Assembly: GCF_001687325.1 (NCBI RefSeq) | Contig: NZ_LZRD01000016.1 | Span: 62,001 to 126,000 of the forward strand | Length of the DNA stretch: 64,000 nucleotides | Source: Streptomyces sp. PTY087I2 | GTDB lineage: Bacteria > Actinomycetota > Actinomycetes > Streptomycetales > Streptomycetaceae | Reading direction: 5' to 3' | Shown here: one piece after another, positions 26,601-33,638 of the stretch | Layout of the letters: every line of letters starts with the position of its first letter | Numbering within the stretch: the stretch's first letter is position 1 | Translations under genes and position numbers: made by a program | Notes under the pieces: model-generated | Database searches by the model: none | The model's input: only the letters and a program-made list of their open reading frames with translations | What the model was told of the DNA's origin: nothing

Positions 26601-26685
26601 CGGCGGTGAGGAGTCCCAGCAGCCCGGCCGCTGCCACGGCCGCCGCGAGCGGACGTCGCAACAGCCGGTGAGGAGTGCGTCTCAT
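23647..26685 (-). CDS. Secreted alpha-amylase (GH13) with two N-terminal starch-binding modules and Fn3
   Basis: A 1012-residue enzyme with signal peptide RRTPHRLLRRPLAAAVAAAG. Two CBM25-like starch-binding modules of about 90 residues follow (TVFYSTKTRDWSAYYLHY..., SVYYATSTVGWSTVNLHY...), then an Fn3 domain (about 263-350) and a GH13 barrel. The GH13 catalytic residues are visible: nucleophile Asp in GFRLDTAVH (about 642), acid Glu in FGEVAAF (about 682) and Asp in VDSHDYG (about 798). Such modular amylases attack raw starch. ATG 26685 follows GGAGA; the frame runs 50 codons further upstream without a signal. The upstream region carries CTTGC/TTGCTGCAA elements resembling Reg1/MalR targets. 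Confidence 0.92.
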   Translation of the reverse strand: MRRTPHRLLRRPLAAAVAAAGLLGLLTAVPQTRPAPTSEPVASSAATETTATVFYSTKTRDWSAYYLHYAPDGGSWTAVPGTRMEAACADWVKLTVPLDGAAGLKATFNDGSGTWDNNAGRNYDLGSGSITVQDGVVAHSDPCAGAGPGEPEEPEAPDGPNTASVYYATSTVGWSTVNLHYRPHGGAWTTVPGIGMEAACTGWVKRTVDLGTATGLQAAFNNGNGVWDNNNGSDYTLATGLTTVKDRTVTASAKDPCAAEEPDTEAPSAPTGVKAAADGVSVVVTWEPATDDRGVTKYQLTRTGGTKGTVVTDTTSTVFSDTGLEARTAYRYTVRAVDAAGNVSAESAPASVTTGEQPTTPAAGTPLGTDPRKDPIYFVLTARFNDGDPTNNRGGSQHEKSGNAANDDPMFRGDFKGLVQKLDYIKGLGFSAIWITPVVLNRSDYDYHGYHGYDFYRVDPRLESAGASYQDLINAAHAKGMKIYQDVVHNHSSRWGAKGLFTPKAYGVRDAQWSWYYDEQNDGFTYDGLTVEPKSGKSYYNGDLWSAAEPTGNTCVGWGTPTGHTSPEGYRIYNCQWPSPTSGMFPKALYHTCWIGNWEGEDSRSCWLHDDLADFNTENAQVQNYLIGAYNKYIDMGVDGFRLDTAVHIPRTTWNRRFLPAIQERVTQRFGAEAAQNFFVFGEVAAFVNDKWNRGSVNHSAQFFTWKERKEYSADDEKAALEMYDYEQQQGTASQPVSDNAFLQGNAYHAPDRSRFSGMNIIDMRMHMNFGDADNAFHNGKDSDDAVNDATYNVVYVDSHDYGPNKSSERYTGGTDAWAENMSLMWTFRGIPTLYYGSEIEFQKGKQIDCGPTCPLATTGRAYFGDHLAGEVTASDFGKVSSATGKVADTLSAPLARHLQRLNEIRRAVPALQMGQYSTEGISGSMAYKRRYTDTASGTDSFALVTVSGSATYTGVPNGTYKDAVTGDTKEVTSGTLSVPAPGKGNLRVYVLDLGGKNAAPGKVGVAGPYLK

Positions 26686-26752
26686 GCGTGTCTCCAGGGG
26701 AGGGGAGAACCCTGACGCGCCTCGGGGTTCGGTGAGTGAACACGATCCGGCG

Positions 26753-26787
26753 GCAAGTTCTGCCGGAATGTTGCTGCAATTCCTTGC
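26753..26787 (-). promoter_or_regulatory. Candidate maltose-regulator operator upstream of the amylase
   Basis: GCAAG (26753-26757), TTGCTGCAA (26771-26779) and CTTGC (26783-26787) cluster between the divergent amylase and thioesterase genes. Streptomyces amylase promoters contain repeated CTTGCAG-like elements bound by the LacI-type regulator Reg1/MalR, and a regulator of that type is encoded at 43979. Confidence 0.45.
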
Positions 26788-26882
26788 GGGGAGGAAGTTA
26801 CCGGTGCATGACAGGTGCGTAAAGGGATCCGGCACCCCGGTCCACCCGGAATGGACGGCCGGGCCCGGTTGTTCGCACGGTC

Positions 26883-27299
26883 ATGACCTTCTCCGTTGAT
26901 GTGACCGTGCGCGGCTACGAACTCGACACCCAGGGCCACCTGAACCAGGCCGTCTACCTCCAGTACGCGGAGCACGCCCGCTGGGAGCTGCTGCGCGCCG
27001 CCGGACTGCCCCAGGAGAAGCTGCTGGCCGACGGAATCGGCCCGGTACAGCTGGAGGTGACGGTCAAGTACCGCCGCGAACTGCGCGGCGGCGAGCGCGT
27101 ACGGATCACCTGCCGGTTCGACTACGGCACGGGCAAGACGTTCACGCTGGAGCAGCAGATCCTCAAGGAGGACGGCACGGTGGCCGCGGAGATCACCGGC
27201 GTCGGCGGCGTCCTCGACCTGACCGAACGCCGCCTCGTCCCGGACCCGCAGGGCCGCCTGGCCGCGCTGGCGGGAAACCCGGATCTGCTGACGGGCTGA
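26883..27299 (+). CDS. Hotdog-fold acyl-CoA thioesterase (4HBT)
   Basis: A 138-residue 4-hydroxybenzoyl-CoA thioesterase/YbgC-type protein. The active-site helix motif is YELDTQGHLNQAVYLQYAEHAR, with the conserved Asp three residues before Gly-His. It hydrolyses acyl-CoA thioesters in the cytoplasm; chain preference is unknown. It is divergent from the amylase, and the downstream GyrB-like gene starts 31 bp after its stop. Confidence 0.9.
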   Translation: MTFSVDVTVRGYELDTQGHLNQAVYLQYAEHARWELLRAAGLPQEKLLADGIGPVQLEVTVKYRRELRGGERVRITCRFDYGTGKTFTLEQQILKEDGTVAAEITGVGGVLDLTERRLVPDPQGRLAALAGNPDLLTG

Positions 27300-27330
27300 C
27301 GTCCTGCTGGACACCCAGGGAGGGGGATGC

Positions 27331-28503
27331 GTGACCGAGGGAAGCAACGAGCACGACGCTGCCCGCGTCACCGAGGTGGAGGGGCGCGAGCTCATGCGGA
27401 AGCGGCCCAGCATGTACGTCGGATCCACCGGCGTACGCGGCCTCCACCAGTTGGTGTACGAGGTCGCGAGCCGGTCGGTGAACGAGATCCTGGCGGGTGG
27501 CGGCGGCTGCGTCGATGTCACCCTCACCCGGGACGGCGGCATCCGGATCGCCGACGACGGGCCGGGCATCCCCTTTGAGCTGGTGGACGGAGCCCGCACC
27601 GGCGACGGTCTGGAGGCCCTGTTGACCAGGCCGGACACCGGACTTCGGCCCGACGGCCGCAACACCGTCCGCTGGAGCGTCTACGGCATGGGACCCTGTG
27701 CCGCCACCATCATGTCGAGCCGCCTCACGGCCGAGGTGCGGCGCGGGGGCGCGCGCTGGGTCCAGGAGTACGCGCGCGGCGTCGCACTCGCCCCGCCCGC
27801 CGCCGCGGGGCCGGCGACGGACACCGGGACCACGATCGCCTTCTGGCCCGACCCCGACATCTTCGACACCGTGGACTGTTCGTTCGCGGTGCTGGCCAGG
27901 CGGGTGCGGGAGGTGGCTCTGCTGAACCGCGGGCTCACCCTCTCGCTGAACGACGAACGCCCCGCGGGCGGGACCCGGTCGGTCAGCTTCCGGTATCCGG
28001 ACGGAGCCGGGGACTTCGTCGCCCTCCTGGACGCCGAGACCGAATGGGGGCTGCCCGAGGTGATCGCATTCGAGTGGGAGAACGAACGGATGGCGGGGAC
28101 CGCGGAAGCGGCGCTGAGCTGGCGAAGGGCCCGTGAGGAGCGAGTCCGGTCCTTCGCCAACAGTGCGCCCACCCCTGAGGGCGGCACCCATGAGGACGGT
28201 TTCCGTACCGGAGTGGCGGCCGCGCTCACCGAGCACGCGCTACGGCACGGGCTCCTGAAGGCCGATGATCCCGAGCTCGGCGCCGACCGAGTCGGCGAGG
28301 GGCTGACAGCGGTCGTCTCGGTGAGACTGGACAGCCCGGAATACGAGGGCTCCACCCGCGGTCGGCTGGGCGGAGCCACAGTGAGCGACAGCGTCGAGCA
28401 GGGCGTCCGGGAGCACCTCGGCAGTTGGCTCGACCGCCACCCGGAAAGGGCAGCGGCCATCATCGGGCGCATCACCCGGGACACGGACCCGGACGAACGC
28501 TGA
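27331..28503 (+). CDS. Orphan GyrB/ParE N-terminal-half homologue with degenerate ATP site
   Basis: A 390-residue protein aligning with the ATPase plus transducer part of GyrB (RKRPSMYVGSTGVRGLHQLVYEV, IADDGPGIP, TGTTIAFWPD, ALLNRGLTLSL), with no TOPRIM or GyrA-binding part. It resembles about half a normal GyrB. The general-base Glu (Glu44, Glu42 in E. coli) is kept, but the Mg-binding Asn46 position is Arg48 and the Asp49 position is Asn51. GLHGVG has become SVYGMG and the QTK loop reads STRGRLG. It may bind nucleotide weakly or not at all. GTG start after GGGAGGGGG. It is not the housekeeping gyrB. Its role is unknown. Confidence 0.8.
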   Translation: MTEGSNEHDAARVTEVEGRELMRKRPSMYVGSTGVRGLHQLVYEVASRSVNEILAGGGGCVDVTLTRDGGIRIADDGPGIPFELVDGARTGDGLEALLTRPDTGLRPDGRNTVRWSVYGMGPCAATIMSSRLTAEVRRGGARWVQEYARGVALAPPAAAGPATDTGTTIAFWPDPDIFDTVDCSFAVLARRVREVALLNRGLTLSLNDERPAGGTRSVSFRYPDGAGDFVALLDAETEWGLPEVIAFEWENERMAGTAEAALSWRRAREERVRSFANSAPTPEGGTHEDGFRTGVAAALTEHALRHGLLKADDPELGADRVGEGLTAVVSVRLDSPEYEGSTRGRLGGATVSDSVEQGVREHLGSWLDRHPERAAAIIGRITRDTDPDER

Positions 28504-28534
28504 TCGACCAGGCCGGCGCGCCCCGGCCGCCGAT

Positions 28535-28567
28535 GCCGTGCCCGCGCTTCGAGCACACGGGCACGGC
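28535..28567. terminator. Hairpin between convergent genes
   Basis: A 10-bp perfect stem (GCCGTGCCCG at 28535-28544, complement at 28558-28567) with a 13-nt loop lies between the GyrB-like gene and the convergent EF-hand gene. It could serve both. Confidence 0.6.
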
Positions 28568-28587
28568 AGGTTCCCGGGGCCGCCCGG

Positions 28588-29121
28588 TCAGACGGGCGTG
28601 CCGACGACCAGGTGGTCGCCGGGGATGCCGGCCTTGCCCGGGGCGTAGTAGTCCTTGATCCCGGCGACCCACGTCTCCACCCGGATCCGGTCCCCGTCGG
28701 TCGGCTCGAACGCGTCGAAGAGCGCGTCGATGTTGGCGGGCTCGAAGCCGATGGCCCGCATCAGCGCCATGAACAGCGGGCGCTCGATCAGCCCGTCGCC
28801 GTCCGGGTCGCCCAGCGCGGCCAGCGCCTCGGCGAACACGGCGATGGTCGCGTCGAACCGTTCCGGCGACAGCACACAGGCGCTGAACTCCTCGAAGCTG
28901 ATCTCGCCGTCGCCGTTCTCGTCGAGCTCGGTGAGCAGGGTCGTCCAGTACCGCCGGAACGCTCGCCGCATCGCGTCCTTCGCCGCCTGGTCCGAGGCGT
29001 GCGCCTCGCGGACGACGCGCTCGGCCATGAGATCGAAATCGTCCTGCTCCAGGACGCCGTTGGCATGGGCGTCGAACAGGGAGAAAACGAGCGCGACCCG
29101 CCTGGTGGCCTCAGTGCCCAT
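28588..29121 (-). CDS. EF-hand calcium-binding protein (calerythrin-like)
   Basis: A 177-residue cytoplasmic protein with four EF-hand positions. Loop 1 is DAHANGVLEQDD, loop 2 DENGDGEISFEE (canonical), loop 3 DPDGDGLIERPL (Leu in place of the position-12 acid) and loop 4 a degenerate EPTDGDRIRVET. The length and order match calerythrin/sarcoplasmic-type bacterial calcium buffers of actinomycetes. It probably buffers or senses Ca2+. ATG 29121 lies after AGAAGGGTGA. Confidence 0.88.
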   Translation of the reverse strand: MGTEATRRVALVFSLFDAHANGVLEQDDFDLMAERVVREAHASDQAAKDAMRRAFRRYWTTLLTELDENGDGEISFEEFSACVLSPERFDATIAVFAEALAALGDPDGDGLIERPLFMALMRAIGFEPANIDALFDAFEPTDGDRIRVETWVAGIKDYYAPGKAGIPGDHLVVGTPV

Positions 29122-29407
29122 GAATCCGTCACCCTTCTCCGCACGTCATGTTCCACCGGCCACGGCCCGGTTGCCGGGCCGGCCCACCCACTGTCCGGCC
29201 GGGCGACGGCACACGGGGCCGAAAGGGTGAGCCCTTCACCTGAAGGACGTACCCGGCCCCGCGTAAACGTCGAGTCGAGGCAGACGGAGGGGCCACCGGA
29301 TCCCGCACGCCCCCTCCCGGGCATGATCCCGACGGAAAGGCCTACCCTGGGCGGATGTGCCACCCGTCCGCCGCGAGCCGTTCCCGTACCGTTCAGGGCC
29401 GCCTCCC
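29122..29407. other. Non-coding gap upstream of the EF-hand and AraC genes
   Basis: This 286-bp divergent intergenic stretch contains no supported gene. A short AAGGG-TGAG-CCCTT hairpin near 29224-29237 is the only local structure seen. It must hold the promoters of both flanking genes. Confidence 0.4.
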
Positions 29408-30190
29408 ATGACCAGGGAGACCCGCTCGCTTCCCGCGCTCACGCCCGGCTCGGTGGAGACGCCGTTCGTCATCCAGGACTACGGCGAGGTCGTCTCCCAC
29501 GACACGCACTGGGACGAGCACTCCCACCCCTTCCACGAACTGCTCTGGAACGAGCGCGGCGCCTCCACGGCGGTGGTCGGTGAACGCGTCTGGACCATCA
29601 CCCCCACGCTCGGCCTCTGGATGCCCGCCGGCACCCTGCACGCCGGCGCGGCGAGCGCCGGTACCTGGCTCCGCGCCGGCTTCTTCGGCTTCCGCACCAC
29701 CGCGTCGATCTCCGACATCCCGGTCGCCGTCGAGATCACCCCGCTGCTGCGCCTGCTGCTGGAACGGCTCGGCGAACCCGGCCTCGCTCCCTCCTCCCGG
29801 GCCGCGACCGAGACCCTGGTGCTCGACGTGCTCACCCCGTCGCCCCGCGAGCTGCTCGTCCGGATCCCGGTCTCCGACCTGCTGCGCCCGATCGCCGACG
29901 CGGTGCGCGAGGACCCCGCCGACCAGCGGACGCTGACCGACTGGGCGACCGCCCTCGGCGTCAGCACCCGTACGATCGCCCGCGCGTTCACCGCCGAGAC
30001 GGACATGAGCTTCGTCCGCTGGGTCGCGGCGGTCCGCGCCCAGCACGCGATCGGCCTGCTGGCCCGCGGATGGGACGTGGAGAGCGTGGCCGAACAGGTC
30101 GGCTACCGCTCCGCGAGCGCCTTCGGCGCGGCCTTCCGGCGGACCACCGGGCTGACCCCGGGGACGTTCCGGCCCGAGGTCACGCCGTGA
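29408..30190 (+). CDS. AraC-family transcriptional regulator
   Basis: A 260-residue regulator. It has an N-terminal cupin (HSHPFHELLWNERG, LWMPAGTLHAG) and a C-terminal double-HTH AraC domain (WATALGVSTRTIARAFTAETDMSF, ESVAEQVGYRSASAFGAAFRRTTGLTPGTFR). ATG 29408 (MTRETRSLP) is preferred over the frame start at 29357. Its effector and targets are unknown. Its 3' end overlaps the convergent MerR-methyltransferase gene by 11 bp. Confidence 0.9.
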   Translation: MTRETRSLPALTPGSVETPFVIQDYGEVVSHDTHWDEHSHPFHELLWNERGASTAVVGERVWTITPTLGLWMPAGTLHAGAASAGTWLRAGFFGFRTTASISDIPVAVEITPLLRLLLERLGEPGLAPSSRAATETLVLDVLTPSPRELLVRIPVSDLLRPIADAVREDPADQRTLTDWATALGVSTRTIARAFTAETDMSFVRWVAAVRAQHAIGLLARGWDVESVAEQVGYRSASAFGAAFRRTTGLTPGTFRPEVTP

Positions 30191-31295
30191 GCAGGCGGAG
30201 GCCGAGATCCGCCGCGTCGAGGCCGGCGAGGTCGCCGTTGCGTTCGGCCCACCGGCCCGAAGCGAGGTCCTCGCCGAGGCTGCGCACCGCACGCCCCTCC
30301 GCCTCCGGCCCGACCCTCGTCCACACCGACATCGCACGGCGCACCCGCTCCTCCGGATACGCCCCCGGCCGCCGCCAGTACGCCTCGAACAGGCCGTCGG
30401 CGCAGTCCCACGGGACGGGCACCGGCTCGGCGCGGGCGCCGATCGCATCGGCCATGCCGGCGAGCGAGGGGAGATCCGCGAGGACGCAGGTGAACTCGGG
30501 CAGGTAGTCGCGGGTGAGCCAGAACCGGTCCTGCCATCCCGGCTCGTCTGTGTCGAAGGTGAGCACCACGACGCGGCGGGCCACACGCCGCATCTCGCGC
30601 AGCCCCGCGATCGGGTCACCCCAGTGGTGAATGGTGGAGACGGCCATCGCGATGTCGAAGGAACGGTCCGCGAACGGCAGGGACTCCGCGGCGGCGTCGA
30701 CGTACGCCGCAGCGCCGGGAGGCCGCTGCCCCCGCATGACCGCCGACGGTTCCACCGCGGTCACCCGGCGGTCGGCGGGCTCGTAGGAGCCGGTGCCGGC
30801 CCCGACGTTCAGCACCGTCCGCGCGTCCCCGAGCGCGTCCCAGATCTGCGCGGCTGTCCGGGGATCGGTACGCCGGGTCGCGGTGTAGGCGTCGCCGATC
30901 GCGTCGTACAGCCGTGCACCGAGCATGGTCAGTTGCTCCTCCGGTGTCACATCGAGCCCCTTCGCCCGTGTCCTGAGTTCCCTGTCGATGGCCGTCACCA
31001 TCGCGTCGGCGCGATCACGGCGCTCCAGCAGCAGGCCGCGCAGCCGGTGAAGGTGCGCGACCGCGTCGGCCGACGGGTCGTCGACCAGCTCCGCGATCTC
31101 CCGCAGTCCGAAGCCCAGCCGCCGACAGGCCAGCACCTGACGCAGCCGTTCCACATCGCCCGCCGCATAGGCCCGGTACCCGGCCGCGGTCCGCGCGGAC
31201 GGCCGGACCAGCCCGATCCCGTCGTAGTGATGCAGCGTGCGGACGCTCACGCCGGCCAGTTCGGCCACGCGTCCCACGGTCCAGTGTTTTCCCAC
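30180..31295 (-). CDS. MerR-type HTH fused to SAM-dependent methyltransferase
   Basis: A 371-residue two-domain protein. Residues about 1-110 are a MerR DNA-binding domain (WTVGRVAELAGVSVRTLHHYDGIGLV, then GYRAY and LRQVLACRRLGFGLREI). Residues about 130-371 are a class I methyltransferase (VLNVGAGTGSYEP, VTAVEPSAVM, SLPFADRSFDIAMAVSTIHHW). In MerR proteins the C-terminal half senses the ligand, so the methyltransferase may sense or modify it. GTG 31295 is chosen because a promoter with a 20-bp spacer ends about 7 bp before it, suggesting a leaderless mRNA; ATG 31343 is the alternative. No Shine-Dalgarno is visible for either start. Confidence 0.85.
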   Translation of the reverse strand: MGKHWTVGRVAELAGVSVRTLHHYDGIGLVRPSARTAAGYRAYAAGDVERLRQVLACRRLGFGLREIAELVDDPSADAVAHLHRLRGLLLERRDRADAMVTAIDRELRTRAKGLDVTPEEQLTMLGARLYDAIGDAYTATRRTDPRTAAQIWDALGDARTVLNVGAGTGSYEPADRRVTAVEPSAVMRGQRPPGAAAYVDAAAESLPFADRSFDIAMAVSTIHHWGDPIAGLREMRRVARRVVVLTFDTDEPGWQDRFWLTRDYLPEFTCVLADLPSLAGMADAIGARAEPVPVPWDCADGLFEAYWRRPGAYPEERVRRAMSVWTRVGPEAEGRAVRSLGEDLASGRWAERNGDLAGLDAADLGLRLLTA

Positions 31296-31302
31296 GGCAC
31301 CG

Positions 31303-31334
31303 ACTGTGCGGCCTGACGCCACGTGAGGGGTCAA
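31303..31334 (-). promoter_or_regulatory. MerR-type promoter with dyad in an elongated spacer
   Basis: On the minus strand TTGACC (31329-31334) and CACAGT (31303-31308) are separated by 20 bp. The spacer holds an imperfect palindrome CCTCACG-TGG-CGTCAGG (31312-31328, one mismatch). An operator lying between -35 and -10 with a 19-20 bp spacer is the hallmark of MerR-controlled promoters. The downstream GTG begins where transcription would start. Confidence 0.6.
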
Positions 31335-31445
31335 GAGCCTCATGTACCGCCGCCCCGACGCCCCGCCGATGGCGGATGTCCTTATCGCTACAGCACCTGT
31401 CTCGATCAGTTGATTGCGACACCCGCACCTCCTCTCATAAGGTGC

Positions 31446-31464
31446 GAAGGCAAGCCTTACCTAA
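31446..31464 (-). promoter_or_regulatory. Iron box (DmdR/IdeR-type operator)
   Basis: Read on the minus strand the 19-mer begins TTAGGTAAGGCTTGCCT. It matches about 14 of 19 positions of the actinobacterial iron box TTAGGTTAGGCTCACCTAA. It lies 100 bp upstream of the siderophore-binding lipoprotein gene, so the importer should be repressed when iron is plentiful. Confidence 0.75.
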
Positions 31465-31563
31465 GCCGCTCTGCCTCCGCAGTGCACCCCTCCACGACGG
31501 CGGCCCATGCCCGGACGTGCGGGAAGCGGCACCCCGACCCTCCGGAAAGCCGGGTACACACCC

Positions 31564-32598
31564 ATGTCCTCACACCGCCTTCGCCTGCTCGTCGTGGCGG
31601 CCGCCCTCGTGGGCGTCTCCGCCTGCGGCGGGACCTCCGACACCGGGAACAAGGCCGACGAGAGCCGCTCCGGCGGCGCGTTCCCCCTGACCGTCGAGCA
31701 CGCCCTGGGCAAGACCACCATCCCCGCCAAGCCCAAGCGCGTCGCGACCGTCAACTGGGCCAACCACGAAGTGCCGCTCGCGCTCGGCGTCGTGCCGGTC
31801 GGCATGGCCGCGGCCAACTTCGGCGACGACAACGACGACGGCGTGCTGCCCTGGGTCGAGGAGAAGCTCGACGAGCTCAAGGCCAAGACGCCGGTCCTGT
31901 TCGACGAGACGGACGGCATCGACTTCGAGGCCGTCGCCGACACGAAGCCGGACGTCATCCTCGCCGCGTACTCGGGTCTGACCAAGAAGGACTACGAGAC
32001 CCTCAGCGAGATCGCCCCCGTCGTCGCCTACCCCGACGCCCCCTGGGCGACGCCGTGGCGCGAGATCATCCGGACGAACAGCAAGGCGATCGGGCTGGCC
32101 GACGAGGGCGAGAAGCTGATCAAGAAGCTCGACGGCGACATAGCCAAGACCGCCGCCAAGTACCCGCAGCTCAAGGGCAAGTCGGCGATGTTCATGACGC
32201 ACGTCGACCCCAACGACGTCAGCGAGGTCGGCTTCTACACCACGCACGACACCCGTACGCAGTTCTTCCAGGACCTCGGGATGAAGATCCCCGGCTCCAT
32301 CGCGAAGGCGTCCGAGGGGACGGACAAGTTCGCCCTCACCAAGAGCGCCGAGCAGATCGACGCCTTCGACGACGTCGACATCATCACCGGCTACGGCGAC
32401 GACACCGGTGAGCTGCTGAAGACCATCACCAAGGACCCGCTGCTCTCGAAGATCCCCGCCGTCGGGCGCGGCTCCACCTACCTCCTGCCCGGCAGCAGCC
32501 CACTGGCCACCGCCGCCAACCCGACGCCGCTGTCGATCGGTTACGTGCTGGACGACTACGCCGCCGCCCTCGCCAAGGCCGCGGACAAGGTCAAGTGA
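31564..32598 (+). CDS. Iron-siderophore ABC transporter substrate-binding lipoprotein
   Basis: A 344-residue FecB/FepB-type (TroA fold) binding protein. The signal peptide and lipobox are LVGVSAC. The siderophore-binding-protein motifs IPAKPKRVATVNW, FEAVADTKPDVILAAYSGL, ETLSEIAPVVAY and LPGSSPL are present. ATG 31564 (MSSHRLR) is preferred to the frame start at 31507. It begins a four-gene importer operon with overlapping stops and starts and is preceded by an iron box. The precise siderophore is unknown. Confidence 0.9.
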   Translation: MSSHRLRLLVVAAALVGVSACGGTSDTGNKADESRSGGAFPLTVEHALGKTTIPAKPKRVATVNWANHEVPLALGVVPVGMAAANFGDDNDDGVLPWVEEKLDELKAKTPVLFDETDGIDFEAVADTKPDVILAAYSGLTKKDYETLSEIAPVVAYPDAPWATPWREIIRTNSKAIGLADEGEKLIKKLDGDIAKTAAKYPQLKGKSAMFMTHVDPNDVSEVGFYTTHDTRTQFFQDLGMKIPGSIAKASEGTDKFALTKSAEQIDAFDDVDIITGYGDDTGELLKTITKDPLLSKIPAVGRGSTYLLPGSSPLATAANPTPLSIGYVLDDYAAALAKAADKVK

Positions 32599-33638
32599 CC
32601 ACGCTCGACACCCGCACCCCGCCGAACGCCGTCACCACCAGGCGCCCGGCGGGCGTGCGCCTGCTGTGGGTGCTGCTCTCCGTGCTCGCTCTCGCCGCCG
32701 TCATGGTCGCCTCCGTCGCCTTCGGCTCCCGCGACGTGCCGTGGTCCGACGTCGTCGCGGCGTTCGGCGGCGCGGACGACACCCTGGGGCAGGCGGCCGC
32801 GACCAAGCGCATCCCCCGTACGGTCCTCGCCGTCGTCATCGGCGCGGCCCTCGGCCTCGCGGGCGGCGTCATGCAGGGCGTGACCCGTAACCCGCTCGCC
32901 GACCCGGGCATCCTCGGCGTCAACATGGGGGCCTCCCTCGCCGTCGTCACGGCCGTCGCGTTCTTCGGGCTCACCTCGCCGACCGGCTACATCTGGGTCG
33001 CCATCGTGGGCGCGGCCCTGTCCGCCCTGTTCGTCTACACCGTCGGCACACTCGGCAGGGGAGGGGCCACCCCGCTCAAACTGGCGCTCGCCGGGGCCGC
33101 CACATCCGCCGCCTTCGCCTCGCTCGTCAGCGCCATCATCCTGCCGCGCAACGACATCGCCGGAAGCTTCAAGCTCTGGCAGATCGGCGGCGTCGGCGGC
33201 GCGTCCTTCGAACGCATCGCCCAGGTCGCGCCGTTCCTCGTCGTCGGCTTCACCGTCTGCCTGCTCTCCGCCCGCGCCCTCAACTCCCTCGCCCTGGGAG
33301 ACGAGCTGGCTGCAGGTCTCGGTGAACGCGTCGCCGTGGCACGGGCGGTGGCCGCCCTCGGAGCCGTCCTGCTGTGCGGAGCGGCCACCGCCGTCGCCGG
33401 ACCGATCGGCTTCGTCGGCCTGGTCGTCCCGCATACCTGCCGCCTCCTCGTCGGCGTCGACCACCGCTGGCTCCTGCCGCTGTCCACCGTGCTCGGCGGG
33501 GTGCTGCTCACCGCCGCCGACGTCGTCGGCCGGATCGTGGCCCGCCCCTCCGAGATCGACGTCGGCATCGTCACGGCCCTGATCGGGGCCCCGTTCTTCA
33601 TCTACATCGTCCGCCGACAGAAGGTACGTGCCCTGTGA
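32595..33638 (+). CDS. Iron-siderophore ABC transporter permease (FecCD)
   Basis: A 347-residue FecCD/BtuC-type permease with about ten helices. It shows RIPRTVLAVVIGAALGLAGGVMQGVTRNPLADPGILGVN and a C-terminal GPIGFVGLVVPH segment, which contacts the ATPase. GTG 32595 overlaps the preceding stop (GTGA). Confidence 0.93.
   Translation: MTTLDTRTPPNAVTTRRPAGVRLLWVLLSVLALAAVMVASVAFGSRDVPWSDVVAAFGGADDTLGQAAATKRIPRTVLAVVIGAALGLAGGVMQGVTRNPLADPGILGVNMGASLAVVTAVAFFGLTSPTGYIWVAIVGAALSALFVYTVGTLGRGGATPLKLALAGAATSAAFASLVSAIILPRNDIAGSFKLWQIGGVGGASFERIAQVAPFLVVGFTVCLLSARALNSLALGDELAAGLGERVAVARAVAALGAVLLCGAATAVAGPIGFVGLVVPHTCRLLVGVDHRWLLPLSTVLGGVLLTAADVVGRIVARPSEIDVGIVTALIGAPFFIYIVRRQKVRAL

Noticed and set aside
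22258..26715. Plus-strand frame of 1485 codons crossing the epimerase and amylase
   Set aside because: It spans two convergent real genes in a shadow frame, with low-complexity Arg/Pro content and no domain.
27331..28503. Housekeeping gyrB or parE
   Set aside because: It is half-length, lacks TOPRIM, has altered ATP-site residues and has no gyrA/parC neighbour.
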